From assembly GCA_005799475.1 (NCBI GenBank), contig SYGQ01000010.1, positions 1-64,000 of the forward strand: a stretch of DNA of 64,000 nucleotides, written 5' to 3'. How positions within the stretch are numbered: position 1 is the first letter of the stretch; every line of letters begins with the position of its first letter. This document shows, in pieces, positions 24,455 through 33,693 of this stretch. The DNA is from Planctomycetia bacterium. GTDB taxonomy: Bacteria; Planctomycetota; Phycisphaerae; Phycisphaerales; SM1A02. Under the pieces are notes generated by a model. The model saw only the letters and a program-made list of their open reading frames with translations, had not been told where the DNA came from and made no database searches. The translations under genes were made by a program, and so were the position numbers.

Positions 24455-25378
24455 ATGAAGAATCCCACGCTCATTCGACGCGGCTTCACGCTCGTCGAAC
24501 TGCTGGTCGTCATTGCCATCATTGCCGTCCTCGTTGGACTGCTCCTGCCAGCATTGGCGAAGGCTCAGGCCAATGCCAAGACAGTCAAAGACTCGACCCA
24601 GGTCACCCAGATCCACAAGGCGTTCATGATTTACGCCAACGACAACACGGAAGGCAAGCTTCCAATCCCGGGCCTTATCAACCGGCTCGCCGTCGTCATC
24701 GGGACGCAGGCGATGCAGTTGCAGGGTCAAGGCAAGGAGGACTTCGGCAAGAACAGCACCGCGAACCTCTACTCCGCCTGCATTGCGCGTGAAATGTTCA
24801 ACACCGACATCGTGATCGGCCCGACCGAGGTGAATCCGGTCGTCGTTGAGAAGAAGGACTACGACCACACCCAGTACGACCCGGCTTCCGACAAGTACTG
24901 GGACACCACCTTCTACGCCAATGTCCATGCGCAGCCAGGCGGTGCCAACAATCCGTTCTGCCACACCTCCTTTGCGCACCAAGGACTCTTTGGTCTTCGC
25001 AAGAAGATGTCGTGGCGCAACACCAGCGATAGCACCAAGCCGCTCGTGGCGAGTCGCGGGACCAAGAACGGCGCCATGACCGGTGACGACTTCAAGAAGA
25101 GCCCGACACTCCAGCTCCACGGATCGAAAAAAGAATGGGAAGGCAATGTCTGCTTCGCAGACAACCACACCCAGTTCCTTTCCAGCATGTACCCCGATGG
25201 CGTGAGTTACGAGTGCGGGACCGGCAACCTCACGAAGGACAACCTGTACAACTGCGAATTCACGAGCTGCGGGACCGGCGCTTCGGGCGCTGCCGCGGGC
25301 GATGCGTACCTCGGCATCACCATCGGCGTCCCTCAGGAGAACATGGGCACGCACACCGTGGATGCCCTCAACCCTTGA
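24455..25378 (+). CDS. Prepilin-type protein with C-terminal H-X9-DG motif (first of a pair)
   Basis: Exported pseudopilin-like protein of the planctomycete-expanded class; roles are largely unknown. The 307-residue protein starts MKNPTLIRRGFTLVELLVV: a short leader cut by a prepilin peptidase between Gly and Phe, then a hydrophobic helix with Glu at +5 of the mature chain. The C-terminal EWEGNVCFADNH is followed by nine residues and DG: His238 and Asp248-Gly249 form the H-X9-DG motif. A start at ATG 24455 gives a normal leader and has GAGGAA upstream. It shares order and motifs with the next gene, 38 bases downstream. Confidence 0.9.
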   Translation: MKNPTLIRRGFTLVELLVVIAIIAVLVGLLLPALAKAQANAKTVKDSTQVTQIHKAFMIYANDNTEGKLPIPGLINRLAVVIGTQAMQLQGQGKEDFGKNSTANLYSACIAREMFNTDIVIGPTEVNPVVVEKKDYDHTQYDPASDKYWDTTFYANVHAQPGGANNPFCHTSFAHQGLFGLRKKMSWRNTSDSTKPLVASRGTKNGAMTGDDFKKSPTLQLHGSKKEWEGNVCFADNHTQFLSSMYPDGVSYECGTGNLTKDNLYNCEFTSCGTGASGAAAGDAYLGITIGVPQENMGTHTVDALNP

Positions 25379-25416
25379 GACCGACACGCCACTTGAAACC
25401 ACAAGAAGAACCCACC

Positions 25417-26301
25417 ATGAACACTCACACGCATCGAACACAACGCGCTTTCACGCTCATCGAGCTTCTCGTCGTGATGGCCATCATCGCCCTCCTCTTG
25501 GGCATCCTTCTCCCGGCTCTTGCCAAGGCGCGCGCCACGGCACGGCAGGTGAAGGACTCGACCCAGATCCAACAGGTGCACAAGGGATGGTCCATCGCAG
25601 CCGTCGACAGTGTCAGTGGACGCTTCCCGACCCCGGGCGAGATCAATCGCTTGGCGTACGGCGGAGCGCAACTCCCCGGCCGCGGCAATGAGGACGAGTC
25701 GAGGAACTCTCACCAGAGCCTCTACTCGGCGTGCGTCGCCAAGCAGATGTTTTCGCCGCAGATCCTCATGAGCCCTTCGGAGACGAGTTCGAAGATGGCC
25801 ATTTGCGCGAACTACAACTACAACGCGTACCGACCCGCCTCGGATATCTACTGGGACGAGACTAACTTCAAGATCACAGGCACCGGAGCCACCATCAGCG
25901 CCTCGGCGACCTCGTACGCAACGATGCCCCTCTCGAACACGGTGCGCCGAGCGCGCGAGTGGAGGAACTCCGTCAACTCGAAGATGGTGGTTCTTGGGAA
26001 CCGCGGCGTCAAGGATGGTTCGACCGCCGCCGCCGACTACGCCACCTCCAAGACCCTGGAAATCCATGGGGCCAAGGACGAGTGGGAAGGCAACCTCTGC
26101 TTCAATGACAACCATGTCACCTTCGGCCGAACCTTCGTGCCCGAAGGAACTGACTTGGTCACGGTCGGCACAACCAACATCGTCGACAATGTCTTCAAGA
26201 ACGATGACACCACGAAGCACGGTGACATGCTCATCCAACTCGTCACTTCCGTCACGGGTACACAGGGGCTCCCGGCGAGTCACACGGCTGGCTGGGACTA
26301 A
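25417..26301 (+). CDS. Prepilin-type protein, paralogue of the preceding gene
   Basis: Encodes 294 residues with a leader ending RAFTLIELLVVMAII, processed between Ala and Phe. The mature chain aligns with its neighbour throughout: LPALAKARA, VKDSTQIQQVHK, INRLA, LYSACVAKQMF, EWEGNLCFNDNH. The C-terminal motif is H-X9-EG (His233, Glu243-Gly244), with Glu replacing the normal Asp. The gene pair probably arose by tandem duplication and diverged. A Rho-independent terminator follows 27 bases after the stop, so the two genes form one transcription unit. Confidence 0.9.
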   Translation: MNTHTHRTQRAFTLIELLVVMAIIALLLGILLPALAKARATARQVKDSTQIQQVHKGWSIAAVDSVSGRFPTPGEINRLAYGGAQLPGRGNEDESRNSHQSLYSACVAKQMFSPQILMSPSETSSKMAICANYNYNAYRPASDIYWDETNFKITGTGATISASATSYATMPLSNTVRRAREWRNSVNSKMVVLGNRGVKDGSTAAADYATSKTLEIHGAKDEWEGNLCFNDNHVTFGRTFVPEGTDLVTVGTTNIVDNVFKNDDTTKHGDMLIQLVTSVTGTQGLPASHTAGWD

Positions 26302-26328
26302 TTCCAGCCGCCAGACACAGTGCCATTG

Positions 26329-26358
26329 AAAGGCCCGGCCACTCGGCTGGGCCTTTTT
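26329..26358 (+). terminator. Rho-independent terminator after the pseudopilin pair
   Basis: AAAGGCCCGGCC, loop ACTC, GGCTGGGCCTTTTT: a 12-base stem with one G-U pair followed by a T run. Confidence 0.85.
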
Positions 26359-26379
26359 CATTCAACACCTCGCGCTCCG

Positions 26380-26385
26380 TACCAT
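26380..26385 (+). promoter_or_regulatory. -10-like hexamer TACCAT
   Basis: TACCAT ends 10 bases before the ATG at 26396, just after the terminator; it fits a very short leader. Confidence 0.4.
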
Positions 26386-26395
26386 TGCTCCTCTG

Positions 26396-28096
26396 ATGCG
26401 TAGTGCCGTCATCTTGGGTTGCGCGGTCGCATTGTGGGCCGGAGCGACGCGCGAACCGATCTCACGCGCCCAAGTCGCTGTTCCTGCCCAACGGCAAGCG
26501 ACCTTGGTGGCGGTCCTCCCGGTGCACGGCGAGATTGATGAAGTCACGGCCCGTTCCCTGGAGCGGCGAGTCGAGCAGGCTGTGCAGGATGGGGCCACCG
26601 CGATCGTGATCGAACTCAACACGCCCGGGGGCGATGCCTACGGCACGCTCCAGATTTGCCATCTCATCAAGACGCAGTTCCCAGCCAACACGGTCGCGTG
26701 GGTTCACCCCAACGCCTACTCGGCCGGCGCGATCATCGCTCTTGCCTGCCGCGAAATCATCATGAGCGAAGGTGCTGCCATGGGGGACGCCGCACCCATC
26801 CAGGGCGTCCCGGGAGTGGGCCTCACGCCATTGCCGGCCACCGAGCGCGCCAAGATCGAGGCGCCCATCATCTCGGAGGTCGCCGACAGTGCACGCCGAC
26901 GCGGGTACGACGAAGGACTTGTCCGGTCGTTTGTGCGGCTCGGTTCCGAACTATGGCTCCTGAGAAAGAAGGACTCGACCCAGCGGGCGATCGTCGACCG
27001 CGACGAGTACCACGCCATCTTCGGCGAGGATCCGCCGACTCAAGCGACGAATCGCGTTCCCGCATGGGCCGACTTGGCCGACGGCGCGATCGAACCGATC
27101 GCGCCGCTCTTCACGGGTACGCGTTCGCGAGATGTCCTCGAGTCACCCGAGGGAATGCCCACGCCACGCGTGCGCCTTGCCGCGCAAGAACGCGACGCGT
27201 GGCAACTCGTCGGCCAAGTGGCCTTCGCTGATCAGTTGCTCGTTGTGCGCACCGATGAAGCCGAAGCCCTCTCGTTGTGCCGCGGAACCGTCAACGATGA
27301 TCGCGAACTGAAGGCATGGATGGGCGCGTCGAGCGTCGTGCGTTACAGCGAGACATGGTCGGAGCATGCCGTTCGTTTTCTCACGAGTTGGCCCGTGCGG
27401 ATCGTCCTCGTGATCGTGCTGATCGTGGGATTCGCACTCGAGGCGATGATTCCCGGCGGCTTCCTCTTCGGAGCGGCGGCGACGGTGGCACTGCTGCTCC
27501 TGATCGGCGCGCCGGCACTGGTCGGCATGGCGCAGTGGTGGGAACTTGTCGCGGTCCTTGTCGGGCTCGCGCTCGTCGCGCTCGACATCGTGGTGATCCC
27601 TGTGGGCGGATGGATCGCCGTACTCGGCGGTGCCATGGTCCTCGCCGGGCTCGTGTCGAGTTTCGTGACTCGTGACATCTCATCGGTCGAGGGCCAGCGG
27701 CAGTTGCTTGTGGGAATCGGCACGACCCTGGCCGGCTTGTTTGGATCGGCGGCGGCGATCTGGGCGCTCTGGCGGTACATCCCGGAGTCGAAGTTCGCTC
27801 GTCGCGCAACGCTGCAGGAGGCGGCCACAACGAGGGCCGGTCCCGCGCTTCTCGCTGCCGAGGGCGTACCGGACTCACCTGGGGTGGGAACCGTGCTCTC
27901 CGCGGCCACGGACCTGCGCCCGAGCGGCAAGGTGCTCTGGCAGCGGCGCCCCATCGACGCGCGCACCACCGGCGATTATGTGAACGCGGGGGCTCGCGTG
28001 CGGCTGGTTCGATGCCTCGCTGGGGAATGGGAAGTCGAAGCTGTCCCGGACGCTGATCACACAACACCATGGACTCCCCAGGAGCACACTGGATGA
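26396..28096 (+). CDS. NfeD1b-type membrane protein with ClpP-class serine protease domain
   Basis: Long NfeD proteins are linked with flotillin-like proteins in membrane microdomains. The 566 residues comprise a signal segment (1-25), a ClpP/crotonase-type protease domain (about 35-230) with the nucleophile Ser109 in NAYSAG and a likely general-base Lys153, then about four transmembrane helices (about 335-450) and a C-terminal NfeD/OB-like domain (about 495-555; GTVLSAATDLRPSGKVL, YVNAGARVRLV). The gene is followed by a short NfeD (ATGA overlap) and floA, the typical order. Confidence 0.92.
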   Translation: MRSAVILGCAVALWAGATREPISRAQVAVPAQRQATLVAVLPVHGEIDEVTARSLERRVEQAVQDGATAIVIELNTPGGDAYGTLQICHLIKTQFPANTVAWVHPNAYSAGAIIALACREIIMSEGAAMGDAAPIQGVPGVGLTPLPATERAKIEAPIISEVADSARRRGYDEGLVRSFVRLGSELWLLRKKDSTQRAIVDRDEYHAIFGEDPPTQATNRVPAWADLADGAIEPIAPLFTGTRSRDVLESPEGMPTPRVRLAAQERDAWQLVGQVAFADQLLVVRTDEAEALSLCRGTVNDDRELKAWMGASSVVRYSETWSEHAVRFLTSWPVRIVLVIVLIVGFALEAMIPGGFLFGAAATVALLLLIGAPALVGMAQWWELVAVLVGLALVALDIVVIPVGGWIAVLGGAMVLAGLVSSFVTRDISSVEGQRQLLVGIGTTLAGLFGSAAAIWALWRYIPESKFARRATLQEAATTRAGPALLAAEGVPDSPGVGTVLSAATDLRPSGKVLWQRRPIDARTTGDYVNAGARVRLVRCLAGEWEVEAVPDADHTTPWTPQEHTG

Positions 28097-28716
28097 ACTT
28101 TGCCTCGCTGATCGTGGCTCAACAAGCCGTCCCCGTGCGCGACGATATCTATCTCTTCGTCTCGTTGGGACTCCTCGGTCTCGCTCTCGTCTTTCTCGTC
28201 CTAGAGTTGTTCATTCCAACCGCGGGCGTCCTCGCCATACTTACCGGAGTCGCTGCCGTCGCGTCAATCGCGTCGATGTTCGTCTACGACTCGACATGGG
28301 GAGGCATCTATCTCGTCATCGTGTGCGCAGGCAGTCCGATCGCCGTTGTTCTCGCCTTCAAGGTGTGGTCGAAGACGCCCATCGCGAATCGCATGGTGCT
28401 GCGAGGCGGCGCTGACGGATCGCCCCCAGCGCCCCAGGGCGACGAGCCGCCCACGGATCTTTCGCGCGCCACGCGTGGCATGGCCGCGCGCGCAACGGCC
28501 ACTCACCTCTGCGCGTTCGTCGGTCGATCGGGAATCGCCGCAACGACACTCCGCCCCGTCGGGTTTGTCCGGATCGACGGCGCACGGCTCGACGCCGTGG
28601 CCGAGAATGGGTTCATTGAGGCTGGCCGCAGTGTGAGCGTCATTGAAGCCCTCGAGGGACAGCTCAAGGTGCGCGAGGAGTCTTCCGCCGACAGCGCGTC
28701 GGGCTCCGCGCACTAG
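28093..28716 (+). CDS. Short NfeD-like membrane protein
   Basis: Encodes 207 residues: two to three transmembrane helices in the first 90 (LGLLGLALVFLVLELFIPTAG is typical of NfeD; then AILTGVAAVASIASMFV and YLVIVCAGSPIAVVLAF), a Pro/Gly linker, and an OB-like C-terminal domain (FVGRSGIAATTLRPVGFVRIDG, ENGFIEAGRSVSVIEALEG). It probably partners FloA and the long NfeD. The ATG at 28093 overlaps the upstream stop, so I prefer it to the ATG at 28069. Confidence 0.9.
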   Translation: MNFASLIVAQQAVPVRDDIYLFVSLGLLGLALVFLVLELFIPTAGVLAILTGVAAVASIASMFVYDSTWGGIYLVIVCAGSPIAVVLAFKVWSKTPIANRMVLRGGADGSPPAPQGDEPPTDLSRATRGMAARATATHLCAFVGRSGIAATTLRPVGFVRIDGARLDAVAENGFIEAGRSVSVIEALEGQLKVREESSADSASGSAH

Positions 28717-28719
28717 GAT
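28714..28719 (+). promoter_or_regulatory. -10-like hexamer TAGGAT overlapping the stop of the short NfeD gene
   Basis: TAGGAT ends exactly 6 bases before the floA ATG; its TAG is the upstream stop codon. It suggests floA can be transcribed alone without a leader. Confidence 0.45.
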
Positions 28720-28725
28720 GCGCGC

Positions 28726-29739
28726 ATGAGCACTCCGGCACCCCTTCTTGCCCTCGAGCCAATCACCTGGGTGGCACTGGCCGTGGCGGCCGTCATCGGC
28801 CTCGTCTTCCTCTTGGTCATCGGCCAGTACATCCAGCTCTGGCTGCAGGCCTGGCTCAGCGGCGCGGCCGTATCGCTCCTTGACCTCATCATGATGCGAC
28901 TGAGGAAGGTGAACCCATCGATCATTGTGCTCAACCGGATCAGCGCCAAGAAGACCGGGATCGACATCCCCACCACCCATATGGAAGCGCACTTTCTCGC
29001 GGGCGGACGAGTCACCAATGTGGTGCGCGCCATGATCGCGGCGGAGAAGGCAGGGATCGACCTTCCGTGGGACCGTGCGGTCGCCATCGATCTCGCCGGC
29101 CGCGACATCGTGGATGCCGTGAGTACTTCGGTCATGCCCAAGGTGATCGACTGTCCGAATCCCGCATCGGGGAAACTGACCATCGACGCGGTCGCCAAGG
29201 ACGGCATCCAGTTGCGTGCCAAGGCGCGCGTCACGGTGCGCACCAACATCACGAGATTGGTCGGAGGCGCGACGGAAGAGACGATCATCGCCCGCGTGGG
29301 TGAAGGCATCATCTCAACCATCGGCTCCGCGATCGACCACAAGCAGGTCCTTCAGAATCCCGACAGCATTTCGAAGACCGTGCTCGCGAAGGGACTCGAC
29401 TCGGGAACGGCTTTCGAGATCCTCTCCATTGACATCGCCGATGTCGATGTGGGCGAGAACATCGGCGCGCAACTGCAAGCCGCGCAGGCCGAGGCTGACA
29501 CAAAGCGCTTCCAGGCGCAGGCGGAGCAGCGGCGCGCGCTCGCCGTGGCCCAGGAAGCCGAGCATCAGGCTGAGGCGCAGAAGAACCGGGCAACCGTCAT
29601 CCTTGCGGAAGCGGAGATCCCCCGTGCGATGGCCGAGTCATTCCGCAGCGGAAACCTCGGCGTGATGGACTTCTACCGAATGAAGAACCTGATGGCCGAC
29701 ACCGACATGCGGGCGTCGATCGGACAGACGCCGAGTTAG
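28726..29739 (+). CDS. floA: Flotillin-like protein FloA
   Basis: Scaffolds functional membrane microdomains. The 337-residue protein has one N-terminal membrane segment (about 14-38), then [21 protein letters not shown] and the SPFH/PHB core ([40 protein letters not shown]). A helical Ala/Glu/Gln-rich part follows ([19 protein letters not shown], about 245-310), as in FloA (formerly UPF0365, YqfA), and [14 protein letters not shown] near the end. Length matches the family. It is the last gene of the nfeD-nfeD-floA operon and meets ykgJ-like tail to tail with a 4-base overlap. Confidence 0.95.
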   Translation: MSTPAPLLALEPITWVALAVAAVIGLVFLLVIGQYIQLWLQAWLSGAAVSLLDLIMMRLRKVNPSIIVLNRISAKKTGIDIPTTHMEAHFLAGGRVTNVVRAMIAAEKAGIDLPWDRAVAIDLAGRDIVDAVSTSVMPKVIDCPNPASGKLTIDAVAKDGIQLRAKARVTVRTNITRLVGGATEETIIARVGEGIISTIGSAIDHKQVLQNPDSISKTVLAKGLDSGTAFEILSIDIADVDVGENIGAQLQAAQAEADTKRFQAQAEQRRALAVAQEAEHQAEAQKNRATVILAEAEIPRAMAESFRSGNLGVMDFYRMKNLMADTDMRASIGQTPS

Positions 29740-31013
29740 GCGCGCCAGCGGCAACCGGCGGCGACGGCCCGACGGAGCCCGCTTCCCTCAACGAGGTACA
29801 TGAGTCGCGCCCGTTCGCTCCATGAGCCGAGCCACGGAGCCCGGCCTGATGTGCGATCGATGCGCGACAGTGCCCATCGCAAGTCGTCGAGTGTCGGTGC
29901 GCTTGATCCGGTGGCCACAGTTCGGTACCGGGCGAGCCAAAGCGCGCAGGCCACATTGAGCACAAGCGCACAAAGCCCGGCCGTCGCATCCCATCCGTAG
30001 TAACCCGATCCTGACGCTCGCCCGCCCTCAACCGTTGCGCGAATCCATCTCGTGAGGAGTTCGTCGATGGCCACCGCATCGGCGCTCGCAAGGATCCCCG
30101 CAGACCCCGACACTTGACCAAAGCGAACGCGGGGCTGTCCCGAGTGACCGATCGCAGGCACGAGAGCCGAAGCCCCTCCGCGCTTCCACGCGCCGTGGCG
30201 AAGGAACTGCGACAGCGTAGCTCGCCATCGAGTCGGGGCGCCCTGCGCGAGCGGCTTCGGATCCTCAACGCGCGCGAAGATGGCGCTTCGCAGCATTCGT
30301 TCCTGTCGCGGGGTCAAGGGGCCATTGGGAAAGTGGGCGAGCTCGTCGGGAAGGGCGCTCACAAGAGTGGTGACGAGTTCAATGAAGCGCTCGCCGCGTA
30401 CGCGCTCGAGCCGCGCCCGAAGGAGAGACTCCGCGAGCCACGCCAGCCCGTCGAGCCGAACATCGATGGGGTGCGCCATGGCGATCCACCCCACGACACT
30501 CCGTTCGAGCGCCTCGAGTTCACCTTCCCCACTCGCGAGACCGCGCGCCAGTGGCGCGCGAGGTGCGCTCTGTACGGCCTCGGGCGCCTCTCTCGCGATC
30601 CGCGCAGCCTCTGCGACCTGCGACGCACAGGGAGCGCCCTTGTTCTCCAGCACGCTCTGGCACGCGAAGCTCATGCCCATTCGCACTCGCGCTGGCTCTG
30701 GAGCAAGCATGTACGGAAACATGCGGCAGGCCAATGGCTTCTCATCGAAGCCGTGCGCGGCGTGGACCTCGCACTTGCCGTCCTCCCGGAGGAAGACGCA
30801 CGCGCCATCGGCGCGCTGCCGAAGGTAGGGAACGCCTCTGAACTCAACCACCGGATTCGCACCGAGGCGTTGAGTCCACCCCTGCTTCGCGAGTCGCTCG
30901 ACATCGGCCACTCGCAGTTGCACCGTGAAGTCACGGCAGCAGTTGCCACAGCCGTGGCAGGAGTAGCGCTGTCCGGGCGTGGCGAGCGGGAAGATGGGGA
31001 GTGCGAGCGCCAT
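29736..31013 (-). CDS. YkgJ-family cysteine-cluster protein
   Basis: YkgJ (UPF0153) proteins carry a conserved Cys cluster, probably binding zinc or iron-sulfur; their role is unclear. The 425-residue protein has the cluster [11 protein letters not shown] at about 19-29, then the second half [19 protein letters not shown] and CRMFPYM, giving the usual set of eight cysteines (the last in FACQS). The C-terminal ~290 residues are Ala/Arg/Leu rich and helical, much longer than bacterial YkgJ (~110-250), and match nothing I know. It lies 6 bases after rdgB, so the two are probably co-transcribed. Confidence 0.8.
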   Translation of the reverse strand: MALALPIFPLATPGQRYSCHGCGNCCRDFTVQLRVADVERLAKQGWTQRLGANPVVEFRGVPYLRQRADGACVFLREDGKCEVHAAHGFDEKPLACRMFPYMLAPEPARVRMGMSFACQSVLENKGAPCASQVAEAARIAREAPEAVQSAPRAPLARGLASGEGELEALERSVVGWIAMAHPIDVRLDGLAWLAESLLRARLERVRGERFIELVTTLVSALPDELAHFPNGPLTPRQERMLRSAIFARVEDPKPLAQGAPTRWRATLSQFLRHGAWKRGGASALVPAIGHSGQPRVRFGQVSGSAGILASADAVAIDELLTRWIRATVEGGRASGSGYYGWDATAGLCALVLNVACALWLARYRTVATGSSAPTLDDLRWALSRIDRTSGRAPWLGSWSERARLMYLVEGSGLRRAVAAGCRWRA

Positions 31014-31019
31014 GGGCGC

Positions 31020-31664
31020 CTATCGCGCAGGGGTGAACTGCACGAGCATTCGCGCCATCGCGCGCGTTGCCATCCCGCGATGACTCCGAGCGTTCTTCTC
31101 TGAAGTTGCGAGTTCCGCGCTCGTGCGGCCATCTGGATCAACGATCAGCAGCGGGTCGTATCCGAACCCGTTGGACCCGCGCGGACTCATCCCGATCGTG
31201 CCGGGAAACTCGCCTCGAGTCTCGGCGAGCACCCGACCCTCAGCGTCGGCCACGCACATGGCGCAGACGAATCGCGCGCCGCGGCGATCGAGTGGGACGG
31301 CCGCGAGCGCAACGAGAAGCTTCTCGTTGTTGGCGGCATCTCGCTCGTCGCGTCCGGCTCCACGGCCCGCCCATCGCGCACTGTGAATGCCCGGCGCTCC
31401 ACCGAGGGCGTCGACCTCAAGACCCGAGTCATCGGCAAGCACCCAAGTGCCGAGCGCGCGCGCATACGCAATGGCCTTGATCCGTGCGTTTGCCGCAAAA
31501 GTCGCGCCGTTCTCGTCGGGCTCGGCGATCCCTCCGCCACCGACATCGCGGAGCGACTTGACAACGAGTCCTTCAGAGGCGAGTACGGCACGGATCTCAT
31601 CGACCTTATGGGGATTCGAGGTGGCCACGACGACCGTTCGGCAGCCCGCGAGCGACGGCGTCAT
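31020..31664 (-). CDS. rdgB: RdgB/HAM1-family non-canonical purine NTP pyrophosphatase
   Basis: Removes ITP, XTP and dITP by hydrolysis to monophosphates. The 214-residue protein has VVVATSNPHKVDEIRAVL at the start, ENGATFAANARIKA, VLADDSGLEVDALGGAPGIHSARWAG and GSNGFGYDPLLIVDPDGRTSAEL; the end SHRGMATRAM completes the family pattern. The ATG overlaps the end of the upstream carboxyltransferase gene by 4 bases. The length is normal. Confidence 0.96.
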   Translation of the reverse strand: MTPSLAGCRTVVVATSNPHKVDEIRAVLASEGLVVKSLRDVGGGGIAEPDENGATFAANARIKAIAYARALGTWVLADDSGLEVDALGGAPGIHSARWAGRGAGRDERDAANNEKLLVALAAVPLDRRGARFVCAMCVADAEGRVLAETRGEFPGTIGMSPRGSNGFGYDPLLIVDPDGRTSAELATSEKNARSHRGMATRAMARMLVQFTPAR

Positions 31665-33298
31665 GTTTGGAGTACGCCGGTCCGGAACTCGCCGATGATG
31701 GGTGCTTGCGCGGCGGCCTTGAGCGCCAGCGTCAGCTCCTCGCGCGTCCTGTGCGGCTCGATGAGACGGTCCACCCAGCCGCGGCTGGCCGCGTACCGAA
31801 TGTCCTGCTGCTCCTGATACGACGCCGTGATGGCCCCAAGAAGTTTCGTGCGCATCGCCTCATCGACAGCCTCTCCCTTTCGTTCGCGCGCGGCAAGGTC
31901 GATCTGCAGGAGCGTGGCGGCCGCCTGCGCAGCACCCATCACCGCGCAGCGCGCACCGGGCCATGCGAGCGTGATGAATGGGTCGAAGGCACGGCCGCAC
32001 ATCGCGTAGTTCCCGGCGCCATACGACTGCCCAACGATGAGAACGATCTTGGGCACGATGGAGTTGCTCATTGCATTCACCATCTTGGCACCGGCTCGGA
32101 TGATGCCCCCCTGCTCGCTGTCGCGGCCGACCATGAATCCTGTTGTGTCGTGCACGAAGAGGAGCGGGATGCGCCGGTGGTTCACATCCATGATGAAGCG
32201 TGCCGCCTTGTCGGCACTGTCGTCGTAGATCACAGCCGGCATGCACTTGGTCGCATGTGGACCAGGCTTCCCGCCTGGCAGCACCCGTTGGGTCATCGCG
32301 CGCTGGTTCGCCACGATGCCGACGCTGAATCCGCCGATTCTCGCGTAGCAGCACACGATCGAGGCGCCAGACTCCGCCCGATACTCGTCGACGCTGCCCT
32401 CATCGACGACGCACGCCAAGAGGTCGCGCATGTCGTACTGCGATCCCGGTTCCCCCTTGTAGACCTCGTAGACAGCGTCTGTCCCGCGCGATGGTTCGCG
32501 GGAGTTCGTTCGAGGCGTGGGGGCGAGCGGCGCGGCGGCACACGCCCCCATGAGCCGCCGCAACCTCGCGAGACACGCCTCGTCGTCCTTCTCGCGGAAG
32601 TCGATAGTGGTCGAGACTTGCGCGTGCATCTTGGCGCCACCCAAGTCTTCGCTCGACACCTCTTGACCGATCGCCGCCTTCACGAGCGCGGGACCCGCCA
32701 AGTAGAGCCCACTTCCCTCCGTCATGAGAAGCGTGTCGCACAGGACGGGGAGATAGCCGCCCCCGGCGACACAGTTCCCCATGATCGCGGCGTACTGTGG
32801 GATGCCGTCGGCTGAGATGACCGCGTTGTTGCGGAAGATGCGGCCGAAGTCATCCGTGTCGGGAAAGACATCTTCTTGCAGCGGAAGAAACACGCCCGCG
32901 CTGTCGACGAGGTACAGGAGGGGCATCCGTGCGCGCCGCGCGAGCTCTTGCGCTCGGATGATCTTCTTGCAGGTCATTGGGAAGAACGCGCCTGCCTTCA
33001 CGGTGGCATCGTTGGCGATCACCATGCACAGGCGGCCATCCACCTCGCCGATGGTCGTGATCACGCCCGCCCCAGGTGCCCCGCCGTACTCGCGGTACAT
33101 GTTCCATGCCGCGAAGAGGCCGAGTTCCTGCGACGGTGCACCATCATCCAAGAGCCGCCCGACGCGCTCGCGCGCCGTCAGGCGACCGTGCCGGTGCTGT
33201 CGCTCGGCTCCCGAGGGCCCACCACCTTGCTCGAGTCTCGCCGAAAGGGCGACGAACTCGTCGGTCGCCGCCTTGAGGCCCACGACAGCGGTCTTCAT
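31661..33298 (-). CDS. Acyl-CoA carboxylase carboxyltransferase (beta) subunit
   Basis: Transfers CO2 from carboxybiotin to an acyl-CoA (propionyl-, methylcrotonyl- or related CoA). The 545 residues carry the crotonase-like tandem fold: RLTARERVGRLLD in the N-terminus, EYGGAPGAGVITTIGEVDG, YLVDSAGVFLPLQEDVFPD and GIPQYAAIMGNCVAGGGYLPVL (N half), then PLLFVHDTTGFMVGRDSEQGG and GQSYGAGNYAMCGRAFDP (C half). VFLPLQEDVFPD is closer to methylcrotonyl- and geranyl-CoA carboxylases than to AccD/PccB. No biotin carboxylase or BCCP gene is adjacent. TATTCT lies exactly six bases upstream. Confidence 0.92.
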   Translation of the reverse strand: MKTAVVGLKAATDEFVALSARLEQGGGPSGAERQHRHGRLTARERVGRLLDDGAPSQELGLFAAWNMYREYGGAPGAGVITTIGEVDGRLCMVIANDATVKAGAFFPMTCKKIIRAQELARRARMPLLYLVDSAGVFLPLQEDVFPDTDDFGRIFRNNAVISADGIPQYAAIMGNCVAGGGYLPVLCDTLLMTEGSGLYLAGPALVKAAIGQEVSSEDLGGAKMHAQVSTTIDFREKDDEACLARLRRLMGACAAAPLAPTPRTNSREPSRGTDAVYEVYKGEPGSQYDMRDLLACVVDEGSVDEYRAESGASIVCCYARIGGFSVGIVANQRAMTQRVLPGGKPGPHATKCMPAVIYDDSADKAARFIMDVNHRRIPLLFVHDTTGFMVGRDSEQGGIIRAGAKMVNAMSNSIVPKIVLIVGQSYGAGNYAMCGRAFDPFITLAWPGARCAVMGAAQAAATLLQIDLAARERKGEAVDEAMRTKLLGAITASYQEQQDIRYAASRGWVDRLIEPHRTREELTLALKAAAQAPIIGEFRTGVLQT

Positions 33299-33304
33299 GG
33301 GAAG

Positions 33305-33310
33305 AGAATA
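33305..33310 (-). promoter_or_regulatory. -10-like hexamer TATTCT for the carboxyltransferase gene
   Basis: On the minus strand TATTCT ends exactly 6 bases before the ATG at 33298, which would make the message leaderless. Confidence 0.5.
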
Positions 33311-33316
33311 GGGCCG

Positions 33317-33345
33317 TTGACCCTGTGGGGACTCTGCGGTACGCT
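33317..33345 (+). promoter_or_regulatory. Promoter for rpsO-pnp
   Basis: TTGACC (33317-33322) and TACGCT (33340-33345) with a 17-base spacer, 57 bases before the rpsO start. It lies immediately next to the divergent -10 of the carboxyltransferase gene. Confidence 0.6.
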
Positions 33346-33402
33346 GCGCGACTCAATTTCACGCGAAAAGACGGCGGCTCGGATGGCCGCACAGGACAAC
33401 CA

Positions 33403-33669
33403 ATGATCTCAACTCACGATAAGCAACTGGTGATCAAGGCGAACCAGCGCCACGCGAAGGACCAAGGGTCCACCGAAGTCCAAATCTCGATCCTGACCGA
33501 GCGCATCAACTCGCTTCAGGGCCACTTCAAGTCTCATGCGAAGGATCACGCGGGTCGCCGCGGACTCCTTCTCATGGTGAGCAAGCGAAACCGCCTGCTC
33601 CGTTACATTGCCGAGTCCAACCGGGAAGGGTACGCGGCGCTCATCAAGAAGCTCGGGCTGCGCAAGTAG
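33403..33669 (+). CDS. rpsO: 30S ribosomal protein S15
   Basis: Binds the central domain of 16S rRNA early in 30S assembly. It has exactly 88 residues and family signatures: VQISILTERINSLQGHFKSHAKDHAGRRGLLLMVSKRNRLLRY is present in three typical pieces (QISILTERI, HFKSHAKDHAGRRGLL, VSKRNRLLRYI), with ending LIKKLGLRK. The ATG at 33403 gives the family N-terminus; the frame open upstream to 33325 does not match. The rpsO-pnp order is conserved in many bacteria. Confidence 0.98.
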   Translation: MISTHDKQLVIKANQRHAKDQGSTEVQISILTERINSLQGHFKSHAKDHAGRRGLLLMVSKRNRLLRYIAESNREGYAALIKKLGLRK

Positions 33670-33693
33670 CCCGCTGTACCGGCGGAGGCAGTC

